A stretch of DNA of 64,000 bases from Candidatus Vondammii sp. HM_W22 (GTDB lineage: Bacteria > Pseudomonadota > Gammaproteobacteria > Chromatiales > Chromatiaceae), in assembly GCF_022530855.2 (NCBI RefSeq), contig NZ_CP099567.1:1364001-1428000 (forward strand), in the 5' to 3' direction. How positions within the stretch are numbered: position 1 is the stretch's first letter; each line of letters starts with the position of its first letter. Position numbers and translations under genes: made by a program. The notes below the pieces were generated by a model, which searched no databases, had not been told where the DNA came from, and was given only the letters and a program-made list of their open reading frames with translations. This document shows positions 10,645 through 21,186 of this stretch, piece by piece.

Positions 10645-10785
10645 CTACCCCCCCGACGCCACCAATATCAACACGAAGGCCGCACCAGAAGCACTGAGCC
10701 CCTGATTAACCAAGGATGCCATGGCAGCATAGAGTAAAATCAAAGAAATCAGAGTTAAAGCAAAGAAAATCAATAAGTTATTCAT
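10645..10785 (-). CDS. Small one- or two-helix membrane protein, probably frameshifted
   Basis: ATG at 10785 opens a 46-residue hydrophobic protein (MNNLLIFFALTLISLILLYA...) ending SGG and TAG just after a run of seven G. With one more G the frame would continue as VGLLWILRK and stop at 10619, giving about 55 residues with a second hydrophobic segment and a basic end. That ending looks more natural, so this may be a slipped homopolymer or sequencing error. It converges on the DUF3581 gene. I recognise no family. Confidence 0.45.
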   Translation of the reverse strand: MNNLLIFFALTLISLILLYAAMASLVNQGLSASGAAFVLILVASGG

Positions 10786-10916
10786 TTTTATTAATCCAGA
10801 TTATATGCTAATCGGTAGATCAAGGTATAGCCCGCATGTCTTTCCCCCTCCTCCAGCCGGGCTGAAAATAAACTGATTTAAAAACATAAAACTGCAAGAA
10901 TCGAGCTAAAATCAGT

Positions 10917-10972
10917 GGGAGGGTAGCATCTTTTCGCTTGAGATCCAGCAACCTCTGAAACCTGCCCTCTGC
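10917..10972 (+). promoter_or_regulatory. Structured leader before the P-type ATPase gene
   Basis: GAGGGTAG (10919-10926) can pair with CTGCCCTC (10962-10969), with one G-U, enclosing about 35 nt. The order GGGAGGGTAGC ... AAACCTGCCC loosely recalls the yybP-ykoY manganese-riboswitch ends, a class found before some P-type ATPases. The internal four-way structure is not convincingly present, so treat it as a leader hairpin only. Confidence 0.3.
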
Positions 10973-11025
10973 GATCGCAACATTTGTGCTAAACAGGTGC
11001 TGACTAACAACCCATGGGCTAATTC

Positions 11026-13782
11026 ATGACCAAACAGACTGCAAGAGCATCTACAGTGGATCAGAGCTTTCAAAATGGCGCTAAAGCATCGCCTGATCAT
11101 TGGTATGCCACCGCCACTGATGACGTACTGCGAATCCTTGAAACCAGCACCCATGGCCTGTCCGCGTCAGAAGCAAAGCTGCGCCTTGGAAAACATGGAG
11201 AGAACAGACTTCCTGAAGCTAGGCCACGTGGGCCTTTATTGCGTTTTCTATCCCAATTTCACAATGTTCTGATTTACGTCTTGATCGGTGCCGGCGTTGT
11301 AACCATGCTGCTCAAACACTGGATAGATGCCAGCGTGATATTTGGCGTGGTTCTGATCAATGCAGCGATTGGCTTCATTCAGGAAGGCAAGGCAGAAAAC
11401 GCCTTGCGTGCAATACGGCAGATGCTCTCACCCCATGCGATGGCATACCGGGACGGAAAACGTATCACCATTTCAGCCACCGAACTGGTACCGGGTGATG
11501 TTGTTGCATTGCAGTCAGGTGACCGCGTGCCTGCTGATTTGAGGCTATTCAAGATCAAGAACCTGCAAATCCAGGAGTCAGTGCTCACCGGAGAGTCAGT
11601 AGCGACTGAAAAAAACACCCAACCTGTTGCTGCTGATGCAGTACTCGGAGACCGTTTCAGCATGGCCTATTCAGGCACCTTAGTAACCTATGGCCAGGGG
11701 ACAGGCGTGGTCGTCACCACCGGAAGCCAAACTGAAATTGGCTGTATCAGCACATTGGTTTCCGGGGTTGATGTCATCACCACGCCAATGTTACGCCAGA
11801 TAGCCCGGTTCGGGCGTTGGCTTACCGCCGCCATTCTAGCCATTGCCACAATCACTTTTGCCTTTGGTGTATTGATTCGCCAATACGCCGCCGCCGATAT
11901 GTTTACCGCCGTTGTCGGTCTGGCCGTAGCTGCAATCCCGGAAGGCTTGCCCGCCATTATGACGATCACCCTCGCAATTGGTGTACAGCGTATGGCCCAG
12001 CGCCGCGCCATCATTCGCCGGCTTCCCGCAGTCGAAACACTGGGAGCAGTTGGTGTGATCTGCTCCGACAAGACCGGCACACTGACTCGTAACGAGATGA
12101 CGTTGCGCAGCATCATCACCGCTGACAACCACTTCCATATTGAAGGCACAGGCTATGATTTTCATGGTGCCTTTCTCCGGGAGCAGGTAGAGATCTCACC
12201 TGACGACTACCCTTCCCTGCTGGAGACGATCAGGGCCGCAATTCTCTGTAATGATGCAACACTTGAACGGCAAGGGGACCTTTGGCAAGTCCATGGCAAT
12301 CCAATGGAAGGTGCCCTGCTCGTCGCCGGCCACAAGGCAAACATGGAGCCTGAACAGGAGAGCAAACGCTATCCACGCACTGATTTGATTCCGTTTGAAG
12401 CCCAACACCGCTTCATGGCAACACTGCATCACAGCCATACCGGTGAGGCCTGGATCTTTCTGAAGGGAGCACCGGAGCAAGTGTTGGATCTGTGTTTGCA
12501 ACAGCGCAGTGACAATGGCAACCAACCCATTGATCCAGCCTATTGGGAGCAACAGACCGAGACATTGGCAACCAAAGGGCAACGCGTCCTTGCCGTCGCG
12601 TTCAAGCCGGCAGCAAGCCATCAGACAGAACTTGATTTCACAGATGTTGGAAGCGGTATGGTGTTATTGGGGCTGCTTGGCTTAATTGACCCTCCCCGGG
12701 AAGAGGCGATTAGCGCAATTGCAAAATGTCAGGCGGCCGGCATTCGGGTAAAGATGATTACAGGAGACCACGCCACCACGGCCCAAGCCATAGCTTGGCA
12801 ATTGAACCTGAAAAATAGAGAGGATGTTCTCACGGGTAAACATCTCGATACCATGAGTGAAGATGAGTTACAGGCACAGGTCTGGAAAGTCGATATTTAC
12901 GCAAGGGTCAGTCCAGAGCACAAACTTCGCCTGGTACATCTGCTTCAGTCTCATGGCGCGGTTGTAGCAATGACGGGAGACGGGGTCAACGATGCACCAG
13001 CGCTGAAACGGGCGGATGTAGGCACTGCTATGGGACAAGCGGGTACTGAAGCGGCGAAAGAGGCTTCTGAAATGGTATTGGCCGACGATAATTTCGCCTC
13101 TATCGCCTACGCTGTCGAGGAGGGAAGGACCGTCTACGACAATCTGAAAAAAGCCATCCTGTTTATACTTCCCACCAATGGTGGTGAAGCCTTGGTCATC
13201 ATGACCGCTATCCTGTTAGGCTTTCAAGAGCTCCCTCTGACACCTGCACAGATACTCTGGGTCAACATGATCACTGCGGTCACCCTGGCCTTGGCCCTGG
13301 CCTTTGAGCCGGCCGAGCACGACGTAATGAAGCGGCCGCCCCGCAATCCCCGGGAAGCGATACTGAGCCGCCTGTTGCTTTGGCGTATTGCATTTGTCTC
13401 ATTGATTATAACGGCCGGCTGCTTCGGCCTGTTTTTCTGGGAGATGGAACAGGGCTCCAGCATAGAGCGTGCACGCACCGTGGCGGTAAACACCTTGGTG
13501 ATGTTTGAGATTTTTTATCTCTTTAACTCCCGTTATATTTCAGCCCCGGTACTCAATATCCAGGGTCTGCTTGGAAATCGTTATATTCTGATCGCGGTCG
13601 CGATTCTGATACTGTTCCAACTTCTCTTCACCTACTGGGCTCCCATGCAGATGCTGTTTGGCACCAGTTTCATCGAGCCTCTGATCTGGCTCCGTATCAT
13701 CCTGGTTGCATCGACAGTGCTATTCCTGGTGGAGATAGAGAAAAGCCTGATCCGAAAGTTTATGAGAAATGGCCGCCACTAA
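11026..13782 (+). CDS. P2-type cation-transporting ATPase
   Basis: A 918-residue membrane pump that uses ATP to move a cation across the inner membrane. Domains in order: cation-ATPase N-terminus (1-75), first membrane pair, actuator domain with TGES at 188-191, M4 motif PEGL at 305-308, phosphorylation motif DKTGTLT from Asp348, nucleotide-binding domain, hinge TGDGVND at 650-656, and a C-terminal membrane bundle. Heavy-metal CPx motifs and metal-binding domains are absent, so it belongs with the calcium/sodium/manganese-type pumps (PMR1/PMA1-like bacterial group). The ion cannot be told from sequence. It stands alone and intact between IS remnants. Confidence 0.9.
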   Translation: MTKQTARASTVDQSFQNGAKASPDHWYATATDDVLRILETSTHGLSASEAKLRLGKHGENRLPEARPRGPLLRFLSQFHNVLIYVLIGAGVVTMLLKHWIDASVIFGVVLINAAIGFIQEGKAENALRAIRQMLSPHAMAYRDGKRITISATELVPGDVVALQSGDRVPADLRLFKIKNLQIQESVLTGESVATEKNTQPVAADAVLGDRFSMAYSGTLVTYGQGTGVVVTTGSQTEIGCISTLVSGVDVITTPMLRQIARFGRWLTAAILAIATITFAFGVLIRQYAAADMFTAVVGLAVAAIPEGLPAIMTITLAIGVQRMAQRRAIIRRLPAVETLGAVGVICSDKTGTLTRNEMTLRSIITADNHFHIEGTGYDFHGAFLREQVEISPDDYPSLLETIRAAILCNDATLERQGDLWQVHGNPMEGALLVAGHKANMEPEQESKRYPRTDLIPFEAQHRFMATLHHSHTGEAWIFLKGAPEQVLDLCLQQRSDNGNQPIDPAYWEQQTETLATKGQRVLAVAFKPAASHQTELDFTDVGSGMVLLGLLGLIDPPREEAISAIAKCQAAGIRVKMITGDHATTAQAIAWQLNLKNREDVLTGKHLDTMSEDELQAQVWKVDIYARVSPEHKLRLVHLLQSHGAVVAMTGDGVNDAPALKRADVGTAMGQAGTEAAKEASEMVLADDNFASIAYAVEEGRTVYDNLKKAILFILPTNGGEALVIMTAILLGFQELPLTPAQILWVNMITAVTLALALAFEPAEHDVMKRPPRNPREAILSRLLLWRIAFVSLIITAGCFGLFFWEMEQGSSIERARTVAVNTLVMFEIFYLFNSRYISAPVLNIQGLLGNRYILIAVAILILFQLLFTYWAPMQMLFGTSFIEPLIWLRIILVASTVLFLVEIEKSLIRKFMRNGRH

Positions 13783-13797
13783 TGCACTTCGGCCTCC

Positions 13798-13823
13798 CAT
13801 AGCACCGATGCTATGGGAGAAAC
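13798..13823. terminator. Hairpin downstream of the ATPase gene
   Basis: A perfect 10-bp inverted repeat TCCCATAGCA/TGCTATGGGA with a 4-nt loop starts about 16 nt after the ATPase stop. There is no T run, so it is a weak or Rho-assisted end, or part of the neighbouring IS end. Confidence 0.45.
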
Positions 13824-13869
13824 AAATTCTTACTGTTCTAAATAGTGACCAGTTCAACCAACCATTGGT

Positions 13870-14832
13870 AAAAGCCATGCAATCGAGTTTTTGATCATCA
13901 AGATCGACTTGAACTCCTTGAGCAACTGGGACACCCGTTGCCAAAGCTGGAAAGGATCTTAGACTGGGAGGCTTTTCTGGCGTTGCTGGGATCAGTCTGC
14001 AAAAACAGTGATCCCAGTAAAAGTGGGCGTCCACCTTGCGATGCGGTACTGATGTTCAAGGTGTTGGTCTTACAGCATTTATTCAATCTGAACGATGATC
14101 AAACAGAGTTTCAAATTCGGGATCGCTATAGCTTTTATCGTTTTCTTGGGCTGAGCTCGGAGGATAAGGTGCCCAATGTCAAAACGGTTTGGGTGTATCG
14201 TAAGTGCCTGAAAGAACGGGGCCTTGTTGATAAACTTTTTTCAGAGCTATTAATCCAGATTGATGCAGCAGGCTTCAGCGTTTGCAAGGGGCAGATTGTA
14301 GATGCCGCTATATACGCGAGACGAAAATAGGCAGATCAAAATCGGGGGTAGCCCTGAGGCATGGGGTGATAACAAACGCCGCCAGAAGGGTGTTGAAGCC
14401 CGCTGGACCATGAAGCATGGTAAAATCCACTATGGGTACAAAAACCACATCGGCATAGACCGGAAGCACAAAGTCATTCGCAAGTACGCCATCACATCAG
14501 CAGAAGTTGACGAGGAACTGCGGGGTGAGAACAACAGTAATGGCAGTGTCTGGGCCGATTCTGCTTACCGCAGTGTAAAACGAGAAGCCGCTTTAACGGG
14601 TGTGCATTACCGTAGTCAGATTCATCGTAAGTCGACACGCAAACGCCCCTTGAACAAACGGGAGCAAGAAGCAAACCGAAAACGATCAAGAGTTCGGGCT
14701 CGAGTTGAGCACGTGTTTGCCCAGCAGGCCAATCGACCAGTACGTAGTATCGGGAAAGTCAGGCCCGGCATGAAGATCGGTATGATGAATTTGGTGTACA
14801 ACATGCGTCGATTGGTGTGGCTGGTCGGATGA
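13870..14832 (+). pseudogene. IS5-family transposase pseudogene (second type)
   Basis: Two offset reading frames together encode an IS5-family DDE transposase: HQDRLELLEQLGHPLPKL, GRPPCDAVLMFKVLVLQHLF, DRYSFYRFLGL, then after a frameshift near 14325 QKGVEARWTMKHGKIHYGYK, WADSAYRS and RVRARVEHVFAQQ. A 5-T run at 13889-13893 breaks the start (MQSSF in another frame). The segment between the two catalytic Asp regions is shortened. It is a different subtype from the IS5 element at 18.4-19.8 kb. Not functional. Confidence 0.85.
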
Positions 14833-15002
14833 AGCGAGGTATGTATATGGATGTTGCCAGAAAAATCAGTGTAAAAACGCCAAACTCGCCAGAGACTATC
14901 AGACTTTGTCAAGTTTTTAAAGGTTCCCTTTAGGAAAGTAATGACGTAACAGCCTAATTGGTATTTTCATTGGTGCCCCATTACCAGGGTGGAATAAAGA
15001 TC

Positions 15003-16293
15003 GAGTTATAACTGAAAGTGGTGTTTGAAGGGAATTGAAAAAAAGCGGGGTATCTGGTTGATTTGTTGTTGCGAGACATCAAAACAACCATTGAAGATAC
15101 GCCACCATGAGTAAGAATAACGTTGTTAAGCTGGCAGGTCGAGATACGATTATCGATCCGCTGACAGAGTTGCTGAGAAGCGGTGCAGAGCAGTTGATCT
15201 ACCAGGCGGTGAAGGCCGAGCTGCTGGAGCTGTTGGCGGAGCACGTCGAGCGACGGACAGAGGATGGCAAGGCGGGTGTGGTGCGTAATGGTCACCTGCC
15301 AGCTCGTAAACTGCAGACAGGATTGGGGCCAGTCACGGTCAAGATCCCCAAAGTTCGCGCGAAGACCGGCGAGCCGGTGACGTTCCGATCAGCTCTGGTG
15401 CCGCCGTATGTACGCAAGACGAAGTCACTGGAAGCGGCGCTGGCGTGGCTCTACCTGAAGGGGATTTCCAGTGGAGAGATGGGTGAAGCCCTGAAAGTGC
15501 TGGTGGGTCCGGATGCAACAGGCTTGTCGGCCGGCAGGGTATCGCGTCTGAAGCAGGTCTGGGCAGAAGAATATCGGAGCGGGTGCGAGGAGCGCCTGGA
15601 TAAGGACCATTGGGTGTATGTGTGGGCAGACGGTGTCTACAGCGGACAGAGAGCAGAGCAGACGAAGCTGTGTGCCCTGGTGGTGATCGGCATGAATGAG
15701 CGTGGTGAGAAGCATTTTCTGGCAATTGAAGATGGTGTGCAGGAATCCACACAGCTGGCGGGAGGTACTGTTGAAACTGAAGTCACGCGGACTGACCCCG
15801 CCAAAATTGGCGATCGGTGACGGTGCCATGGGATTCCGGGCTGCGCTGGAGGAAGTGTATCCGGAGACGCGCCAGCAGCGCTGCTGGATGCACAAGACCA
15901 TGAACATGCTGAACTACCTGCCAAGGTCAGCTCAGCCGAAAGCGCAGCAGGCACTGCATAACATCTGGCAGTCGGAGACCCAGGCCGATGCGGAAAAGGC
16001 CTTTGATCTGTTTATCAAAACGTATGAGCCAAAGTATCCGAAGGCTGCCATCTGTCTGCACAAAGACCGAGAGGAACTGATGGCTGTCTATCGCGTGACG
16101 GCATGCTACACATGATGTTCAAACTCGGCCGGTGTGCCGAGAAGACGTGGAGACGATTACGGGGTTTCGATTATCTGGCGAAGGTGATAACCGGAACCAA
16201 ATTTAAAGAGGGTGTTGAGGTAGCAGGAGTCGATCAGGTCGCCGCTTGATTCAACTGGCTAAACACCAGATTTGACTATAACTCGAGACCTAG
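15003..16293 (+). pseudogene. IS256-family element type A, frameshifted and deleted
   Basis: Ends resembling GAGTTATA...GGTGTTT inverted repeats bracket a mutator-type transposase. The N-terminal frame from 15107 carries KIPKVRAKTGEPVTF, LYLKGISSGEMGEAL and WVYVWADGVYSGQR, with the first catalytic Asp. A frameshift near 15747 shifts to the frame with LAIGDGAMGFRAALEEVYP and RQQRCWMHKTMNMLNYLP. A deletion near 16090 joins MAVY to the distal TACYT piece; the tail CAEKTWRRLRGFDYLAK is in yet another frame. A shorter relative lies at 47883-48259. Confidence 0.9.
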
Positions 16294-16305
16294 GATATCA
16301 GCGAA

Positions 16306-17589
16306 AGCGAGCCTGTAAAGTTTTCTGTGTAACTGCCCGGGTTAAATATATTCCGCTAAGCGTTCTTCGAACTCAATCATAAATCCATTCAGTGCTGGTT
16401 CCCAATGACGGATCGGCGTTGTCCACTTTTTCGATGCGGCCTGGATTGCCAGATAGATTACCTTCTTTGCCGAGTCATCGGTTGGAAATAATTTCCGTTT
16501 TTTGATCACTTTGCGAATGACGCTGTTCAGTGACTCAATGGCGTTGGTCGTGTAGATCACCTTTCGTCTGTCCTCCGGGTAGTTGAACAGCGTGTTCAGG
16601 TTCTCCCAATGGGCACTCCAGGAGCGGCTGATCCGGGGGTACTTATTGTCCCACCGGTCAGAGAATTTATCCAGCGCCAATAAGGCTTCTTCCTCGGTGA
16701 TGGACTGGTAAATCTTTTTCAAATCAGCCGTGACAGGCTTGTAGTCTTTCCAAGGCACGTACTTCATCGAGTTCCGTACCATATGCACGATACAGAGCTG
16801 GATCTGGGTATCCGGAAAGGCCGTGTTGATGGCATCAGGAAAGCCTTTTAAGCCTTCGACACAGGCAATCAAAACATCCTTCACACCGCGGTTTTGAAGC
16901 TCTGTCAACACGTTCAGCCAGAATTTAGCCCCCTCATTCTCCGATAGCCACATCCCTAATAATTCCTTGTGGCCTTCCAGGTTAACGCCCAGAGCGAGGT
17001 AAATCGTTTTATTGATCACTTTACTTGTCTTGCCTGATTTTAACGACAATGCAGTCCAGATAAACAATAGGATAAATCGCATCCAGGGGGCGAGATTGCC
17101 ATTCAACAACCTGTTCGATAACTGCATCAGTGACTTTGGATATGAGTGTGGCAGAGACATCGGCCCCATACATCTCCTTGAATGTCGTGACGATTTCGCA
17201 GGTTGTCATATCTTGGGCATACAAGAAGAGGATCTTGTCATCCATTGAGGTAAATCGACGCTGGTGCTTTTTGACCAGTCGGGGTTTAAAGCTGCCCGCT
17301 CTATCTCGTGGAGCATCCTGTTCAAACTGGCCATCCTCCGTTTGCAAGGTCTTGCCAGTAGTGCCGTTGCGGCTATTACTCGCTTCGGACTGTTCATGTT
17401 TGGCAAAGCCAAGATGATCATCCGGTTCGACGTTGAGTGCCGCATCGACCGTGATTCTGGGCAGCATTTGCCGAAACTCGTTGAGATCTTCTTCAGTTTT
17501 GATGTTGTTAGCGGCCGCCTGGGCTATCGCCTGGAGCTCTCCCTTGTTTGGGTTTAATGATAGGCAGTTACACAGAATTTAGGTCTGTC
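16306..17589 (-). pseudogene. IS256-family element type B, copy 1
   Basis: Both ends read TTCTGTGTAACTGCC inward, extended outward by about ten less-conserved bases. The transposase is intact from 17169 down to 16342, containing LIACVEGLKGFPDAI, LCIVHMVRNSMKYV and YTTNAIESLNSVIRK. Near 17020-17035 a stop/frameshift (KIRQDK then stop) separates it from its N-terminal half, which reads MDDKILFLYAQDMTTCEIV and YLDCIVVKIRQDK. It sits inside an IS30 remnant: the IS30 frame runs into its end at 17590. This is the best preserved of the three type-B copies. Confidence 0.9.
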
Positions 17590-18370
17590 TTATCGGCAAA
17601 GTAAACATCCATGCCTGTGGCATCTTCAATTTTCTTGAACTGAGCACATTCTTTACCGTTATCAACCATCAGGATTTCACACCATTTCTCTGGCGTAATC
17701 TTAAAGGCACTTGTTGTCGCCAGATAAAAAGTATCTGCCGATTTGTCGCTCAGTTTAGCGGCAACCAGTACGCAGCTCTTTCTTTCCACATGGGTGGCGA
17801 TGCCACCTGAGCCTTTAGCTCCCTCAACACTATGTGGCCAAAGTGACGACGATTGCCAATACTCAAAGGGCGATCATGGATCGCTGACGCGATGGGGTAT
17901 CAAACCACCTCCAACCCGTATTGCCGCTGTCTTCGACGCTTTTTGTGCCGCCTCAGTAGATTTGGCTAAAGAGAACCGACTTGTGCAGCATCCTTGTATA
18001 TCCATCGATAGATTAATCCGCAGACATACACTTCGAGGGTGATCTGGCTTGAGACATCCAGCCATTGTTTCCGGTGACCAATTCTTCCGTAACCGCTTGA
18101 TGACATAATGTCAGGAGTTTTTTTATGTGATCGCCTGCGAGTGTGCCTCGGTTTCTTGCATTGAGCCATCCACGTTCCTGTGCAAACTCGTCCCGAAAAA
18201 TCCTTTTTGCCACTAGTGAAATCGAACCTTTTGTCTCTTTTTGTCGGCAATCTCCCTTTGGCACTGTCCCAGGCCAATCAGGATATTCGCGTCATACTGC
18301 CAGCGTATCCACAGGCGGTGGCCAAAGCCATTCCGTTAGAACCTATCGCAAAACTCCAACTGCTGCTTTA
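17568..18370 (-). pseudogene. IS30-family transposase remnant, interrupted by IS256 type B
   Basis: Minus-strand fragments match an IS30 integrase-type transposase: LIYRWIYKDAAQVGSL, IHDRPLSIGNRRHFGH, then VERKSCVLVAAKLSDKSADTF and ILMVDNGKECAQF with the DNGKE catalytic segment. The last open piece (17568-17789) reads YFAD and then continues 8 codons into the IS256 terminus before stopping, so the IS256 insertion truncated it. Frameshifts break the N-terminal half. Confidence 0.85.
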
Positions 18371-19849
18371 ATTAGTCGATCCTGAAATATTCATTCCAGG
18401 CACTTAATAATACTGTTGTTTCTGTTTTGCAAACAGGAACAACAGTATGGACATGATATTTTTCAGCACAAAAATAACCTCCCTCATCCATTTTCTGAAG
18501 TTGAAGGCAGCCGCCGCCATAAGCAAGTTAATCTGATCCCCGGCAAAGCCTTTAAGAAAGTTCCTTTTTAGCCTGTGGTCACTCTTTAAGTGACCACAGG
18601 CTCAATGCCAGCTCGTCTTCTGAAACGTTTTCTGGCTAATGCCATGGCTTCTTCTGAGGTATTCTTCCTAGCAGGCTTTGGCGTTACTATCTGGGTGTCA
18701 TTAACCTTTGATTTGCCCCGATAACCTCGATCAGCAATACCCACTTTGGGTACTCGATTGATGAGACGTTTCACCTGTGCCAAGACCTCAGGTACGGTGT
18801 GACCATCAAATACATTCTTCTCAAAAGCCAGGGCACCAATCACAATGCCCGCGTCCCTTGTGGTGGTGATTGATGCCTTGGTGCCAAACTCATAACGCTG
18901 CTGGGCCTTGCCTTTGCTCATACAGTAAACATGAGGTTCATGTAGGCTGTACAACTTGTTTTTATCAGCACGCTTCTGATTCAGCATGCGCTGGTACAGG
19001 GCGAACTTTTCTGCATAGAATTTCTGTTGTTCTCCGGTCATCTTACGCTGTATTTCACGCAGTAATCGGCCGCTGATGGTCTTTAATCGCTTGACGGCCT
19101 TACGTGCCTTTTTACGATTCCTCGGATGCGTGGCAAATCGGGTGGGGAGCTTGAGAATTTTTACTTCCTTCTCATGGCTTCGACTGAGCACGATACCTTC
19201 TGCTCGGGCCATCTTGAGTAACTGCCCGTGTATCTTTCGGTACTGCTTTGCATCAGTTGGAAAGGTAATGTTTTTCTCTTGTACGGTAGTGTCGATACAC
19301 ATTTCATCTTCGATCGCCTTTTCTTGATGTAAGGCGATAAGGCAGCCAGGACCTTTTCAAAACCTTCGTTGCCAATACGCTTTCTGAAGTAAGTCAGGTC
19401 GGAGGGGTCACAAGGAAGTTGCCATTGGAATTCGATCTCACCCGTAAAACTCGGGTAGTAGGGATTTTGTATCCAGCGTTGAATCAGAACCTCGTCACTG
19501 AGATCTTCCAGATGCTTGAGTATCGAGAGGCCCACCATTAGGCGGATCGGTTTTGAGGGCTTTCCAAGATGAGAATAAAGCGGGGCAAATTCAGCATCAA
19601 AATATGACCAGTCTATCTGTCTGGCCAATAGCAAAAGTGGATGCTTGGGGTTCAGCTGATCCAGTAAGTTCTGGTGCAGGAAACTTTGCTGGTTGGGATT
19701 GGCTGTCTTGGATTTGCTCAATTATCCACCTCTGTTTCGTCCAGTTTTTCTCTGCTTTTACCCCTTTCTCGGACGTTTATTTTATCAAATTTAGACGTTT
19801 ATTTCATATAAATCATTGCATTATGAATATTTCAGGGTCGACCAATTAA
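18368..19849 (-). mobile_element. IS5-family element with conserved ends, frameshifted transposase
   Basis: Ends TTAATTAGTCGATCCTG and the complement of TTAATTGGTCGACCCTG continue into ATATTCAT, giving an inverted repeat of about 28 bp with two mismatches. Within it lies one transposase in two frames: 19161-19721 (N-terminal, IDWSYFDAEFAPLY, WIQNPYYPSFTGE, DPSDLTYFRKRIG) and 18586-19302 (C-terminal, VDTTVQE-like start, GIADRGYRG, FRRRAGIEP). A further slip near 18593 removes the tail LKSDHRLKRNFLKGFAGD from frame. The element's ends are intact but its transposase is probably dead. Confidence 0.88.
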
Positions 19850-20007
19850 TCAGACGATGGCCTAGAGTTACCAAAGTCGAGCGGGCATACGGATTCAACT
19901 TCACGGAAGCTCAACCGTAAGTTCGCAACAAATCCGTACAGTTGTTTGTAAAAGGGTATGGGCTCTTTTTGAAAACTTACAATCGACGGCAATAGATGAC
20001 TAGCCCG

Positions 20008-20388
20008 TCAGACAGCCTGAGTGGCTGTGGTGTCGCCCGTGCCGGTTATGCCGTTAAACTCATTCAGATAAACTAGACTTGGTTTGAAACTGGCCATTTT
20101 TGCTTCATCCAACCCAGCGTAGGCGCAAATAATCACCCGATCACCGGGAGATGCCTTATGCGCGGCTGCACCATTAACTGAAATGATCCTGGAGCCTCTC
20201 TCTGCCTCAATAGCATAAGTAGTAAAACGCTCGCCATTCGCGATGTTATAGATCTGAATCTGCTCATATGGAAGGATACCCGAACTCTCCATCAAATCCC
20301 GATCAATGGCACAAGAACCTTCATAATCCAGTTCTGAGTGAGTGACGCAAGCACGGTGCAGTTTGCACTTTAAAACGGTTAATTGCAT
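20008..20388 (-). CDS. panD: Aspartate 1-decarboxylase
   Basis: Makes beta-alanine from aspartate for pantothenate and coenzyme A synthesis. The 126-residue proenzyme has the self-cleavage site Gly24-Ser25 (YEGSCAID), where Ser25 becomes the pyruvoyl cofactor, and the conserved K9-x-HR start. [15 protein letters not shown] and [12 protein letters not shown] are also kept. Elsewhere panD commonly follows folK-panB-panC. Here no panB or panC is present and folK is 21 kb away, with a related repeat element next to each gene. A leader with AAAGGAATC precedes the ATG. Confidence 0.95.
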   Translation of the reverse strand: MQLTVLKCKLHRACVTHSELDYEGSCAIDRDLMESSGILPYEQIQIYNIANGERFTTYAIEAERGSRIISVNGAAAHKASPGDRVIICAYAGLDEAKMASFKPSLVYLNEFNGITGTGDTTATQAV

Positions 20389-20649
20389 TGAAGTCAGATT
20401 CCTTTAAAATAATGGCCCCGCAAATTATGCGCGAATTAACGGCTACATTTCAATGTAGCATTGGTCTTTCATCGAACATTTTCTCGTAGACAGCGCATGA
20501 TTATAGAAAGCTGAGCACCATACTACTATATTACTCAATTGTCTTATTTACTATGGCGAATTCAAGTTGTAAGTGCAACTCTGCTTGACGAAGTAGAAGG
20601 GAAGCCGCGGTAGCACCAAGGCGTTCTCTATCCGGCAAGAAAGAAGAGC
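20389..20649. other. AT-rich spacer upstream of panD
   Basis: Probably contains the panD promoter. I see no gene or repeat in it. Confidence 0.4.
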
Positions 20650-20880
20650 ACCATTAAGATACACACAGATCACCCAGGAAGAACGATATCAGATTCCTGC
20701 CCTGTTGAAAGCAGGCCCAGTGTTTGACCAATGAGCGCCATCAGTCCAAGGTTAGGACTCATGTCAATGAGTGGCACCGGGCTTGCCGTTGAGCAATTAA
20801 TTGATCTGGACTGGAGCCCGGAACAGATCAGCCAATCCCCAAAAACTTGGCATCATCAGGCCTGCTGGCACATATTACCG
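20650..20880 (+). pseudogene. IS30-family transposase N-terminal relic
   Basis: Plus-strand pieces read TQITQEERYQI-ALLKAG and then LIDLDWSPEQIS in different frames, matching the helix-turn-helix start and the following linker of IS30 transposases. The catalytic domain is absent. Confidence 0.65.
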
Positions 20881-20923
20881 TTTCAAGGTACCAGAACGTA
20901 CTGTCTTTGTGCGATAGCACAAG

Positions 20924-21120
20924 AGGGGGGAAGCAAAGCATGCTTCCGAGCGTGGCGTCCAGCCATTCAAGGGAGTGCGCGTGGTCTGCGCCGAGCGAAA
21001 CGTTGGTGTGGCGAAGCGGCACGTACGCAGGGCGGCCGGAGCAATAACAGGCTGTCGAAGACCGAGGACGTTTGGGGATTGGGATGTCCCAAAACGCATC
21101 ACGGGATCGAAGACACACTT
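20924..21120 (+). repeat. Structured ~197-bp repeat element, copy A
   Basis: Aligns over its whole length with 41697-41893: common blocks include GCTTCCGA, GCCAGCCATT, GTGGCGAAGCGGC, AGGGCGGCC, AGGCTGTCGAAGA, GATTGGGATGTCCCAAAA and ATCACGGGATCGAAGACAC. A hairpin (about 21069-21096) is conserved in both copies. It has no inverted-repeat ends and no plausible gene. Every frame has low coding character and the copies differ by indels that would break a shared frame. Confidence 0.7.
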
Positions 21121-21186
21121 TTTCAGTTCTTTAGAGAATACTAGGGAGCTATAATCAAACCTGTTGTATAGCCTCATCCGGCATGC

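Noticed and set aside
15696-16115. Independent gene within the IS256 type-A element
   Set aside because: It is the continuation of the transposase after a frameshift.
14985-16300. Target-site duplication around IS256 type A
   Set aside because: The 8-9 bases outside the two ends (TAAAGATC and GAGACCTA) do not match.
18586-19721. Two separate transposase genes
   Set aside because: They are the N- and C-terminal halves of one IS5 transposase in different frames.
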